Assembly (NCBI RefSeq): GCF_004104075.1
Contig: NZ_QOVK01000004.1
Span: forward strand, 186,001-250,000
Source of the DNA: Leeuwenhoekiella polynyae
GTDB taxonomy: Bacteria > Bacteroidota > Bacteroidia > Flavobacteriales > Flavobacteriaceae
Length of the DNA: 64,000 nucleotides
Reading direction: 5' to 3'
This document shows positions 26,684-34,866 of this stretch, one piece after another. The notes beneath the pieces were generated by a model. It saw only the letters and a list, made by a program, of their open reading frames with translations. It made no database searches and was not told the origin of the DNA. A program made the position numbers and the translations under genes. Each line of letters opens with the position of its first letter. Positions within the stretch are counted from its first letter, which is position 1.

Positions 26684-26898
26684 GTTTTATAATCTTGCCA
26701 GTATAAATAGTGGCACAATCCCAGACACAAACTAGATAGTATTATGACTGTATAAATAGGTATATATTTAAGTTGTGCTAATTGTTCAATAGAAGAAGAA
26801 TTTACGATTGCAAAAGCGATCATTCCCATTCCTGTTAACCAAACAAGACTAGTACCGATTAATTGTTTTGAATATTTTATTGTTTTTAAAGAACTCAT
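26680..26898 (-). CDS. small two-helix membrane protein, unknown
   Basis: A 72-residue frame with two clear hydrophobic helices (about 15-31 and 45-62), basic N-terminus (MSSLKTIKYSKQ) and a terminal WQDYKT. Its stop interlocks with that of pcm, and the gap upstream is ordinary intergenic sequence. Membrane topology and clean boundaries favour a real gene, but I recognise no family. Confidence 0.55.
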   Translation of the reverse strand: MSSLKTIKYSKQLIGTSLVWLTGMGMIAFAIVNSSSIEQLAQLKYIPIYTVIILSSLCLGLCHYLYWQDYKT

Positions 26899-26978
26899 AA
26901 TAGATAATTTTCATTTCTATAATTCCTTAAAATTTACATAAAACAAGGCGAAATTCCAAAAAATAGACTGATTTAAAC

Positions 26979-27006
26979 AAAAAAGAGCGATTAATCGCTC
27001 TTTTTT
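26979..27006. terminator. perfect palindromic terminator
   Basis: AAAAAAGAGCGATT is followed directly by its reverse complement, AATCGCTCTTTTTT, giving a hairpin with a TTAA loop and A/T tracts on both sides. It lies between two leftward genes, so on the minus strand it ends the gene at 27067-27810 and, from the left, could stop any read-through from pcm. Confidence 0.85.
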
Positions 27007-27066
27007 GAGTTTTTAAATTAACATTAAGATTTAAAATATTCAATGTCTTATATACCTATTTAACTT

Positions 27067-27810
27067 TTAATCTTTTACAGGAAAGGTAAAAATATTCTCG
27101 TCTATTTCTGGATTGATGATAATCTCTCTTATAGTTATTGGTTGTCCGTTTTGACTTAAATTAAATGGAAAGTATAGTCCTTCAACCTCTGTATAATTAC
27201 TCATTTTTATATTTACTTGTAGTCCCATTTGAGTAGCATCTATAGCTATAGGATAATAATTTTCTGTTTCAAAAAAATAATAGCTTTCATTGGTTTTTTC
27301 CTCTCCGTTTACAAAAATGGGTTCTTGAGTAAGTTTAACCTTAAAAGTGACTAGGCCATCTTTAGCAACTGTACCCATATATGTTGCGCTGTAGCCATTT
27401 TCTTTGTAATTAATTAATGGAGAAGGAAAATCATTACGTTTGAGCATCATATTTTTTCTCATATCATCAGAAGATATTTCGGGTTCCATTGTCGTAGAAT
27501 TTGTGGTCCACATGGTTGCACCATCAAAAGCCATTTGGGTTATTTTTTTACCATTGTATTCAACAATTAGCGCCTGTTTACCTTCTTTTGTATTGTAAAT
27601 TGTGATCGGCATCGTTAACTCTCCTTGGGTTAAACTCGCTTTCATTTTTGTAGCTTCAACCTCAGACCAGGCTTCAGCGCCGCCTGTTTTCTCAATGTAA
27701 TGGGCTATTATTTCATCTGCATTGTGATCGTAGAGGTCTAAGAGAATTTCTTCTTGCGCACTAAGTGTTAAAGAAAAAAAAAGAAAAAAAAGGAGGGAAT
27801 AGGATTTCAT
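27067..27810 (-). CDS. LolA-like outer-membrane lipoprotein-sorting protein
   Basis: A 247-residue exported protein: signal peptide MKSYSLLFFLFFSLTLSAQ, then ADEIIAHYIEKTGGAEAWSEVEATKMKA, the opening helix and first strand of the LolA/LolB-like half-barrel fold. Further strands (GKQALIVEYNGKKITQMAFDG, YYFFETENYYPIAID) continue the pattern. Members of this group are widespread in Bacteroidota and are usually called outer-membrane lipoprotein-sorting proteins, though a true LolA role is unproved. A run of A/T at 27770-27793 lies within the signal-peptide codons. Confidence 0.7.
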   Translation of the reverse strand: MKSYSLLFFLFFSLTLSAQEEILLDLYDHNADEIIAHYIEKTGGAEAWSEVEATKMKASLTQGELTMPITIYNTKEGKQALIVEYNGKKITQMAFDGATMWTTNSTTMEPEISSDDMRKNMMLKRNDFPSPLINYKENGYSATYMGTVAKDGLVTFKVKLTQEPIFVNGEEKTNESYYFFETENYYPIAIDATQMGLQVNIKMSNYTEVEGLYFPFNLSQNGQPITIREIIINPEIDENIFTFPVKD

Positions 27811-28024
27811 AATTCAATTAGGGTTGCTGTTTTGTCATTATTAATGGCTGAAATTTATTACTATTTATTCAGTCAAAATTAGATTTACAAAAATAAAAGC
27901 CATTAAAAAACCGAATAGCTTACTGCTTAAACGTGTTTTTACAGTTGCAAATTATATATTTAAGCTATTACTATATTAGTGCTTGTCCTAATTTAGTTTT
28001 TAATCACCTTTAAAGTCAGTTAAA

Positions 28025-28918
28025 ATGAAATTTGGAAAAGTAGATGATCCCGGAAGCATAGATTTTACTTTACCTCCAGACCATCCAGAAACCGAAGTTT
28101 TACTCAACAATAAAGCTTCAAAAAAGCCAGTAGAATTATACGTAGGTTGTGCAAAATGGAATAAACAAGACCTAAAAGGTTTTTATCCCAAAGGTACAAA
28201 AGATGAATTGACTTATTACTCAAGACAGTTCAACTCGATTGAATTGAATGCTACTTTTTATAGACTTTTTCCGAAAGAGCAATTTGAAAAGTGGTATAAT
28301 AAAGTCCCTGCCAACTTTAAGTTTTTTCCTAAAATAACCCAAAACATCAGTCATTTAAAGCGCTTGATCAATGCCGCAGAGCTATTGCCAGAATATTTAG
28401 ATCATACTTTATTATTAAAGGAAAAACTAGGTTGTGTGTTTTTACAAATGCATAATAATTTTCAGCCTAAAAACTGGGATAGAGTGGAGCAGTTTGTTGA
28501 AGCTTGGCCTAATGAAGTACCGTTGGCAATTGAATTTAGGCACACTGACTGGTTTAATAATGAAGCAGTTTCTCAGAAATTATATCATTTATTAGAAGAA
28601 AATAACATTGCGAATGTACTCGTAGATACTGCCGGAAGAAGAGATATTATGCATATGAGAATGACCAATAGCGAGGCGTTTATACGTTTTGTAGGCGCTA
28701 ATCATCCTAGTGATTATGAGAGGCTAGATGCGTGGGTAGATCGCTTAGAAACTTGGATTGAAGCGGGAATCGAAAAAATAGACTTTTTTATTCACCAGAA
28801 CGTTGAAAAAGAATCTCCCTTGCTGGCTACACATTTTATTAGACAGATGAATGACCGTTTAGGTTTTCAATTATACCTTCCGGGAACTGATTCAGAAAAT
28901 CCAACTTTAGATTTATGA
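28025..28918 (+). CDS. DUF72 domain protein
   Basis: A 297-residue protein with the DUF72 (YecE-like) TIM-barrel pattern: VELYVGCAKWNKQDLKGFYP, FNSIELNATFYRLFP, FKFFPKITQNISH, LGCVFLQMHNNF, PLAIEFRHTDWF and the C-terminal IDFFIHQN. The biochemical role of DUF72 is not established. Its stop overlaps the start of the gluconokinase gene (ATGA), so it belongs to the gluconate operon, which may hint at a link with sugar-acid metabolism. Confidence 0.9.
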   Translation: MKFGKVDDPGSIDFTLPPDHPETEVLLNNKASKKPVELYVGCAKWNKQDLKGFYPKGTKDELTYYSRQFNSIELNATFYRLFPKEQFEKWYNKVPANFKFFPKITQNISHLKRLINAAELLPEYLDHTLLLKEKLGCVFLQMHNNFQPKNWDRVEQFVEAWPNEVPLAIEFRHTDWFNNEAVSQKLYHLLEENNIANVLVDTAGRRDIMHMRMTNSEAFIRFVGANHPSDYERLDAWVDRLETWIEAGIEKIDFFIHQNVEKESPLLATHFIRQMNDRLGFQLYLPGTDSENPTLDL

Positions 28919-29400
28919 GTAAATTGATTATTGTAGCCGGTGTATCCGGCTCAGGCAAAACAACTATAGGGAAACTTTTAGCTGAGAAATTAGATATTCC
29001 TTTTAAGGATGCAGATGACTATCATCCTCAGGCAAACGTTGATAAAATGAAAGCAGGTTATGCACTTAACGATGCTGACCGCGAACCTTGGTTGCAAATT
29101 TTAGCAACAAAATTAACCGAATGGAAAACCGAAGGAGGAGCTGTTTTGGCCTGCTCTGCGCTCAAAGAATCGTACAGAAAAACATTGTCTTCTAAAGTTC
29201 ATGTGAAATGGGTCTTTTTAGACGGAAGTTTTAAAGTTTTAGAATCCCGGTTAACCGGTAGAAAAAATCACTTTTTTAAACCTGTTTTGCTGCAATCTCA
29301 AATAGACGCTTTAGAAAAAGCTGATTATGGAATTCACGTTTCAATAGATCAGACTCCCGAAGCAATTACCGAAGAAATTCTGCAAAAACTAGACTCATAA
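28915..29400 (+). CDS. gluconokinase
   Basis: A 161-residue kinase that phosphorylates gluconate to 6-phosphogluconate. The Walker A motif VAGVSGSGKTT begins near residue 7, followed by the family-specific DADDYHPQANVDKMKAG (about 32-48) and LNDADREPWL, which bind the substrate, and ACSALKESYR near 80. Length is normal for the GntK/IdnK group. The start overlaps the DUF72 gene stop by four bases, and the permease gene follows after four bases, giving a tight three-gene operon. Confidence 0.92.
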   Translation: MSKLIIVAGVSGSGKTTIGKLLAEKLDIPFKDADDYHPQANVDKMKAGYALNDADREPWLQILATKLTEWKTEGGAVLACSALKESYRKTLSSKVHVKWVFLDGSFKVLESRLTGRKNHFFKPVLLQSQIDALEKADYGIHVSIDQTPEAITEEILQKLDS

Positions 29401-29404
29401 AATT

Positions 29405-30751
29405 ATGGATTATCAGCTTCTATTTGCTGTTATAACTGGCATAGCCTTACTCTTATTTTTAATATTGAAATTAAAGTTCCAGGCATTTTTAGCATTACTT
29501 ATTGTATGCATTGTAGTAGGAGCGTTAAGTGGTTTAAATCCAGATAGTATTCTAGATTCGATCACTACAGGAATGGGAGGAACGCTGGGTTTTGTCGCAA
29601 CAGTAGTAGGGTTAGGTTCGCTTTTTGGAGCAGTGTTAGAACATTCTGGTGGAGCTCAACAATTGGCCCAGTATCTTTTATCAAAATTCGGAATTAAAAA
29701 AGCCCCCTGGTCAATTATGCTGGCAGGTTTTTTTATTGCTATACCTGTGTTTTTTGATGTGGCATTTATCATTTTAATTCCATTGATATACGCACTGCAG
29801 CGAAATACTAAGAAGTCTTTGTTGCTTTACGCTTTGCCGCTGTTAGCTGGTTTAGCTGTTACGCATGCATTCATTCCTCCAACGCCGGGACCTATTGCCG
29901 TTGCAGATATTTTAGGAGCAAATTTAGGCTGGGTGATTGTGTTTGGGTTTGTAACCGGTATTCCTACAGCAGTGATTTCAGGTCCGTTTTTTGCAAAATT
30001 TATTTCAAAAAGAATACATATAGATGCGCCATATGAAGCTTCAGAAGAAGAAAAGTCAAAAACAGAATTACCTGCTGCAGGAACCATTTTGAGTATTATA
30101 TTTCTTCCTATATTTTTAATAGTACTAAACACCGTTTTTACGAGTCCGTTAGTTGAGGAGTGGTCAATACCCCCACCAATTTCTTTTTTAATAGCTCTTT
30201 TAGGACATCCATTTACCGCATTAATATTGGCAAACATTATTGCGTGGTATGTTTTAGGCATTCGTCGAAATGTTGCTAAAGAAGAATTATTGAAAATTTC
30301 AACTAAGGCTTTATATCCAGCCGGAGTGATCATTTTATTAACTGGTGCTGGTGGTGCATTTAAACAAATATTAATAGATACCGGAATAGGAGAAGCAATC
30401 GCTTCATCACTTTCAAGTGACTATTTTCCACCAGTGGTTTTTGGTTTTTTAGTCGCTGCTATTGTACGTGTTATGCAAGGGTCATCTACCGTAGCTATGA
30501 TTACGGCAGCAGGTATTACAAGCCCGTTGCTTGCTGCTGCAGATTATGGAGAAATGCAACTGGCTATATTAGTCATAGCGATTGCTGCAGGAGCATCAAT
30601 ATTTTCGCATGTAAATGACAGCGGATTTTGGTTAGTAAAACAATACCTAGGCCTCACAGAAAAGCAAACGTTTAAAACTTGGTCTGTTTTAACCACTTTA
30701 ATTGCTGCTACAGGATTAGTGGTGTCAACAGCTTTGTGGTATTTGGTTTAA
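29405..30751 (+). CDS. GntP-family gluconate:proton symporter
   Basis: A 448-residue inner-membrane transporter with about 12-14 hydrophobic segments. Family motifs include IPVFFDVAFIILIPLIYAL (about 117-135), the PTPGPIAVADILGANLGWVI segment near 158-177 and the C-terminal ASIFSHVNDSGFWLVKQY (about 399-416). It carries gluconate or a related sugar acid inward, where the adjacent kinase phosphorylates it. It ends only 23 bases before a convergent MscS gene, with no terminator visible. Confidence 0.93.
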   Translation: MDYQLLFAVITGIALLLFLILKLKFQAFLALLIVCIVVGALSGLNPDSILDSITTGMGGTLGFVATVVGLGSLFGAVLEHSGGAQQLAQYLLSKFGIKKAPWSIMLAGFFIAIPVFFDVAFIILIPLIYALQRNTKKSLLLYALPLLAGLAVTHAFIPPTPGPIAVADILGANLGWVIVFGFVTGIPTAVISGPFFAKFISKRIHIDAPYEASEEEKSKTELPAAGTILSIIFLPIFLIVLNTVFTSPLVEEWSIPPPISFLIALLGHPFTALILANIIAWYVLGIRRNVAKEELLKISTKALYPAGVIILLTGAGGAFKQILIDTGIGEAIASSLSSDYFPPVVFGFLVAAIVRVMQGSSTVAMITAAGITSPLLAAADYGEMQLAILVIAIAAGASIFSHVNDSGFWLVKQYLGLTEKQTFKTWSVLTTLIAATGLVVSTALWYLV

Positions 30752-30774
30752 GAATATTTTAGAAATAAAATGCC

Positions 30775-31692
30775 TTAACTCTTTTCTTCAGTTTTTGAAA
30801 GAGTAGGAGCTTGTTCAAAACGAAAAGGTGAATCTTTTGTCGCACCGTATAATTTAATTTCCTGAATGTCTGCAGGCATATAAAAGCCATTATCTTCAAG
30901 TGCTTCTTTTACTTTGCGAACCACATTACCTTTTGTAATTAGAGCCATTCTTCTAAAATCTTTAGTATCAACCCAGAAGAAAACTTTCAGGTTTACCGTG
31001 CTCGTTGCTAGTTCGTCTTCTATAACAAAGTTCTCGTGTTCTTCATCTTCTGTAACATTAGGTTCAGCTCTAAGGGCTTCCATAACTACACGTTTAGCCT
31101 CGTCAATATTATCTTCGTAGGCAATACCAATGATGAACGTCCATCGGAAAAAACCGTCTTCCGTATAATTAGTCACCGGTGTTGTGAGTACATCACTATT
31201 GGGGATGTAGACATCTTTTCCGTCAAAGGTTTTGAGTTTTGTATATCTAAATTCTAGTGCTTTTACTTTACCAAAATTCTCACCTATCTCAACAGTATCA
31301 TTCACATTAAAAGGTCTGTTGAAAGCTAAAATAATCCCTGCAATAAAATTTTCTCCAATATCTTTAAATGCGAAACCTAAAACGACAGCACTTGCTCCTG
31401 CAGCAGTTAATATTCCTGTAGCAATAGCTCCAAGTCCGGCGGCTTTTAAACCCAGCATCACGGCAATTATAAAGAAGGTGATACGAATCGCTTTGCCCAG
31501 AAACCGACTCATTAAAGGATCTTGTGTTTGCTGAGAGATTCGTCTTTTTGCAAAGTTGCCAATCCACGCTCCTAGCAATAAACCTAAAATTATGATAAGC
31601 AAGCCAAGACCTATCCCAGGTAACTGATCTATAAAATTATTATAGAAGTTATTAAAGGATTCTGATAGCGTTTTAGTTGTATCGGTCTGCAT
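30775..31692 (-). CDS. small-conductance mechanosensitive channel (MscS)
   Basis: A 305-residue protein with three membrane helices. The third, LGAIATGILTAAGASAVVLGFAFKD (about 87-111), is the Gly/Ala-rich pore helix of MscS, followed by the beta domain (NRPFNVNDTVEIGENFGKVKALEFRYTKLKTFDGKDVYIPNS) and the alpha/beta vestibule. It releases solutes on hypo-osmotic shock. The EEP gene ends 5 bases upstream of its start, so the two are almost certainly co-transcribed. Confidence 0.93.
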   Translation of the reverse strand: MQTDTTKTLSESFNNFYNNFIDQLPGIGLGLLIIILGLLLGAWIGNFAKRRISQQTQDPLMSRFLGKAIRITFFIIAVMLGLKAAGLGAIATGILTAAGASAVVLGFAFKDIGENFIAGIILAFNRPFNVNDTVEIGENFGKVKALEFRYTKLKTFDGKDVYIPNSDVLTTPVTNYTEDGFFRWTFIIGIAYEDNIDEAKRVVMEALRAEPNVTEDEEHENFVIEDELATSTVNLKVFFWVDTKDFRRMALITKGNVVRKVKEALEDNGFYMPADIQEIKLYGATKDSPFRFEQAPTLSKTEEKS

Positions 31693-31697
31693 GGGTA

Positions 31698-32777
31698 TTA
31701 TTGTTTAGTGTCTTTTTGAGTAGCTTCTTTTTCTATAATTTCATAAGCATTTTTAAGTTGACCTTCCGTAGGTAGTTTGGGTAATTGCGCGTCCTTTCCT
31801 TCAGGTTCTAAACTGAGTTTTGCATATGCAGGAAAGTGATCAGAATCGATGTCATTTCCTCTTAAAACCTCGACAGCTTTAAAATGCTCTGAAACGAAGA
31901 TATGATCCAAGGGCCAACGCATAATATTACTATCTGCACTAAACGTATTGAATAAACCTCTACCAATTCGAAGATCGAGTAGCTCGCTAACTTCTTTAAA
32001 AAGTTCTGTAGATTCTGACCAGGCGACATCATTGAAATCACCTATTACTAATACTGGTAATTTAGATTTTCTGCTTTTGAAAGCAGTTTTCATCATCTCG
32101 GCATCACGGTCTGTAGAGCGTGTATTATGCTGTGGCATTGGCGGTGTAGGATGTATTGCGTAAAGTTGAATTTTCTCACCTGATTTTAATTGAACTTGAG
32201 CATCGATAGATGGTATACTATCATCTATTAGATAATGAACTTCTGGATTAACGAGAGGTAATTTTGAGTACAAAAGCATACCGTAGGTATTGCTAATGGG
32301 GGAGCCTCTATAATAGGGATATTCTTCTTTTAGTTCATTATTTACTGCATTGAGCCACACTGTATCTGCTTCTAAGAGAAGTAAAATATCCGGATCTTTT
32401 TGTTTTACTTCCTCTAAAAGGAGTTTATGGTTTTTGTTTTTCTGTAAAACATTAGATACCAAAACACTAAATTGACTTTCTTTATCATATTCAGTGGCAT
32501 TTAAAACTTCAAAAGGAGAAATGGGAGTATAGGGGTAAATTTTAATGGCTTGTACGGTAAGGCAAACTATCATTATTGTCATAAAAGCGTAATCCTTTGC
32601 CCATTTAATATCAAACTTCATTAAATAAGCTATTGTAGCTATAGCAGTAAAAATAGTTAGCTGCATATGCGGAAAGTCAAAAACACGTATCCACCAATAA
32701 TCTGCCGCAACAAAAGGCACAAGTGTAAGCACAACAGCAATACCCCCAAGAATTTGGAGAATGTTTTTAAAGGTCAT
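31698..32777 (-). CDS. membrane-anchored endonuclease/exonuclease/phosphatase-fold protein
   Basis: A 359-residue protein with three N-terminal membrane helices (about 5-25, 37-52 and 63-80), then the EEP catalytic domain. Active-site motifs are ILLLLEAD (about 132), YAIHPTPPMP (about 206), VIGDFND (about 245), LDHIFVS (about 292) and DSDHFPAYAKL (about 313). The domain lies on the extracytoplasmic side if the helices are read simply. Members hydrolyse phosphodiester or phosphate esters; the substrate is unknown. It sits between two mechanosensitive channel genes. Confidence 0.85.
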   Translation of the reverse strand: MTFKNILQILGGIAVVLTLVPFVAADYWWIRVFDFPHMQLTIFTAIATIAYLMKFDIKWAKDYAFMTIMIVCLTVQAIKIYPYTPISPFEVLNATEYDKESQFSVLVSNVLQKNKNHKLLLEEVKQKDPDILLLLEADTVWLNAVNNELKEEYPYYRGSPISNTYGMLLYSKLPLVNPEVHYLIDDSIPSIDAQVQLKSGEKIQLYAIHPTPPMPQHNTRSTDRDAEMMKTAFKSRKSKLPVLVIGDFNDVAWSESTELFKEVSELLDLRIGRGLFNTFSADSNIMRWPLDHIFVSEHFKAVEVLRGNDIDSDHFPAYAKLSLEPEGKDAQLPKLPTEGQLKNAYEIIEKEATQKDTKQ

Positions 32778-32828
32778 TTAGGTTAGGTTAGTAAGGTAAT
32801 GAAACTTCAAGTTTCAATTTTGGGTAAG

Positions 32829-34115
32829 CTAATCTTTATAATTCTGGTGTTGCGTTAAAAAACTTGTAATATCCTTTGAAGAGGGTTCTTCAAAGATTTC
32901 CAAATTAAAATAGGGTACAGCAGCGATAATATGATCAAATAAATCTGCTTGGATAAGTTCATAATTTTCCCAGCGTTTATCACTGCTAAAACAGAAGATC
33001 TCAATAGGAATACCCTGAGGAGTAGGAGGTAAGTGCCTTACCATCATGAACATATCTTTATTAATACCCGGGAGTTCATATAAATAAGCATCAATATATT
33101 TTCTGAAAACTCCTAGATTTGTTTGATTGAGCCCATTTATCGCAAGACTGTCGTCTACTTCGTGTTTACGATTGCTACGAATGACTTCTTTCTCCATATG
33201 TTCAATATAAGGAGCTACTAGTTGTATTTTTTTAAGTTCAGACAATTCGTTAGAAGTTAGAAATTTGACTGAGTTTTGTTTAATCATTATAGATCTTTTG
33301 ATACGTCTACCACCACTTTCCTGCATACCTCTCCAGTTCTGAAAAGAATCAGAAATAAGACTGTAGGTAGGAATCGTCGTAAAGGTCATGTCCCAGTTTT
33401 GTACGCGTACGGTGGCAAGGTTTATTTCAGTCACATAACCATCTGCACCATACTTGCTAAACGTTATCCAATCTCCAATGCGTACAATATCATTAATAGA
33501 AACTTGTATTGAAGCTACAAAACCTAGTATGGTGTCTTTAAAAATGAGTAATATCACAGCAGATGCAGCTCCCAACTGTAATACAAAATTCATTGCATTT
33601 TTATCAAAAAGCTCTAGTGTAAAAAAGAAAATACCTATACCCCATAAAAACAACATCGTTACCTGAAGATAACTTTGGAGCGGTTTATCATGGAATTCTT
33701 TTTTAGTTTGAAAATAATCTCTTGAGGTTCTAAGTAAACTTCTTAAGATTTTTAATATCAGAAGAATTACATAAATATTGAAGGCTTTTAATAGCCAGTA
33801 TAAAGTAACTTGATAATCTACTAAAAGCTGAATAAAGAACCACTTAAATATAGCTAGCGGAATAATATGAGCTATATATCTTGGAAAATTAGTAAGGATT
33901 AAAAAGTCGTCAAAAGATGTCTTGGTTTTGTTGCTAAATACTTTAAAGACCTCAACTATAACTCTCTTAAGAAGTTTATCTAATAGCGCGAGAAGTAGAA
34001 TAAAAATAAAACCATTGATGAAAACCGAAAGCATTTCTGCGTAGAATGGAACGATCCCCCAATTCTCAATGTATTTTGTAAAGTCTTTTAAATATGTATC
34101 TAACTGATAAGCCAT
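32829..34115 (-). CDS. YbdG-type mechanosensitive ion channel protein
   Basis: A 428-residue protein larger than the other MscS gene here. Five membrane helices are visible, with the last (AMNFVLQLGAASAVILLIFKDTILGFVA, about 189-216) as the pore helix. The downstream FTTIPTYSLISDSFQNWRGMQESGGRRIKRS block is distinctive for the YbdG subfamily, which opens rarely and at modest pressure in Escherichia coli. It is followed by the EEP gene after 51 bases and probably heads that operon. Confidence 0.9.
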   Translation of the reverse strand: MAYQLDTYLKDFTKYIENWGIVPFYAEMLSVFINGFIFILLLALLDKLLKRVIVEVFKVFSNKTKTSFDDFLILTNFPRYIAHIIPLAIFKWFFIQLLVDYQVTLYWLLKAFNIYVILLILKILRSLLRTSRDYFQTKKEFHDKPLQSYLQVTMLFLWGIGIFFFTLELFDKNAMNFVLQLGAASAVILLIFKDTILGFVASIQVSINDIVRIGDWITFSKYGADGYVTEINLATVRVQNWDMTFTTIPTYSLISDSFQNWRGMQESGGRRIKRSIMIKQNSVKFLTSNELSELKKIQLVAPYIEHMEKEVIRSNRKHEVDDSLAINGLNQTNLGVFRKYIDAYLYELPGINKDMFMMVRHLPPTPQGIPIEIFCFSSDKRWENYELIQADLFDHIIAAVPYFNLEIFEEPSSKDITSFLTQHQNYKD

Positions 34116-34200
34116 TTTAGCGCATTTAATTTGGCAAAAGTAGACATTCGTTTTAGAAGAATCACCTATACAATTGTCAAGATTTTTGTTGATTTAAGAA

Positions 34201-34242
34201 AATAAAAAAGTCTGAAAACATATGTTTTCAGACTTTTTTATT
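34201..34242. terminator. long perfect palindromic terminator
   Basis: AAAAAAGTCTGAAAACAT is followed by its exact reverse complement, giving a stem of about 20 pairs. On the minus strand it lies downstream of the CCC-motif operon coming from the right only if read past 34260, and upstream of the YbdG-type gene, so it insulates the two leftward operons. Confidence 0.88.
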
Positions 34243-34259
34243 TCAATAAAGATTGTATT

Positions 34260-34586
34260 TTATGCCTGAGCATTTTGCATTTCTAAGGCCCATTCCTGTA
34301 TAGCCTCTACGCTACCAAATATTATAATAAAGATTAAACATATAATTGATATTATAATAGATAACACTAAACCGATGATTGCAATAATTCTGGCAGTTTT
34401 AACTTGACCATAATTCTCATAAATTTCAGGATTTTGATCACCTACTTTTTTGTCTTTGTTAGCAAGATAGAGTGCAATTGCAGAAAGTATAACACCTCCA
34501 AAGCCAGAACTGAAGCAGCAAGCGATAAAAGAAATTATCCCAAGAATTAATGATATTGTTGCGTTAGGTAATTTTTGTTGTTCCAT
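34260..34586 (-). CDS. CCC-motif membrane protein
   Basis: A 108-residue protein with two hydrophobic hairpins. The first (ISLILGIISFIACCFSSGFGGVILSAIALYLA, about 11-42) contains the paired Cys and Gly-rich turn of the Bacteroidota CCC-motif family. A polar loop with NKDKKVGDQNPEIYENYGQ precedes the second helix pair (about 66-92). The function is unknown. It is the last gene of an operon, one base after the DUF2752 gene, and families of this kind are repeatedly found beside DUF2752 genes. Confidence 0.8.
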   Translation of the reverse strand: MEQQKLPNATISLILGIISFIACCFSSGFGGVILSAIALYLANKDKKVGDQNPEIYENYGQVKTARIIAIIGLVLSIIISIICLIFIIIFGSVEAIQEWALEMQNAQA

Positions 34587-34587
34587 A

Positions 34588-34863
34588 TTAGGTTGTTAGT
34601 TTAAGAATGTAGCTTACAATAATAGTGGTTACAGATAAGATCGCCAAAAATGAAATGATACGATTAGTATATTTTAAACCAAAAAAAATATTAATTCCAA
34701 TAGCAATACCTAAAAATACTAATGGAAATATAGCAGGATATAGTGAAAATGCTTCAGTAAAATGGCCCTTAAAAAGAGCCACTAAAGATCGTTGTACACC
34801 ACACCCCATACACTCAAACCCAAAATACTTTTTATTAAGGCAGGGAAGCATATATTCTTCCAT
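34588..34863 (-). CDS. DUF2752 membrane protein
   Basis: A 91-residue protein with the DUF2752 signature ECMGCGVQRSLVALFKGHFTEAF (about 17-39): a CxxCG pair, then QRS and a short re-entrant-looking segment, followed by two membrane helices (about 43-60 and 68-85). The role of the family is unknown; the Cys pair suggests metal or disulfide chemistry. It lies three bases after the T9SS cargo gene and one base before the CCC-motif gene. Confidence 0.88.
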   Translation of the reverse strand: MEEYMLPCLNKKYFGFECMGCGVQRSLVALFKGHFTEAFSLYPAIFPLVFLGIAIGINIFFGLKYTNRIISFLAILSVTTIIVSYILKLTT

Positions 34864-34866
34864 AAA

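Noticed and set aside
27770-27795. A-rich run that might be a slippery site in the LolA-like gene
   Set aside because: It is interrupted by G and lies in intact signal-peptide codons (LLFFLFF) with no frame break.
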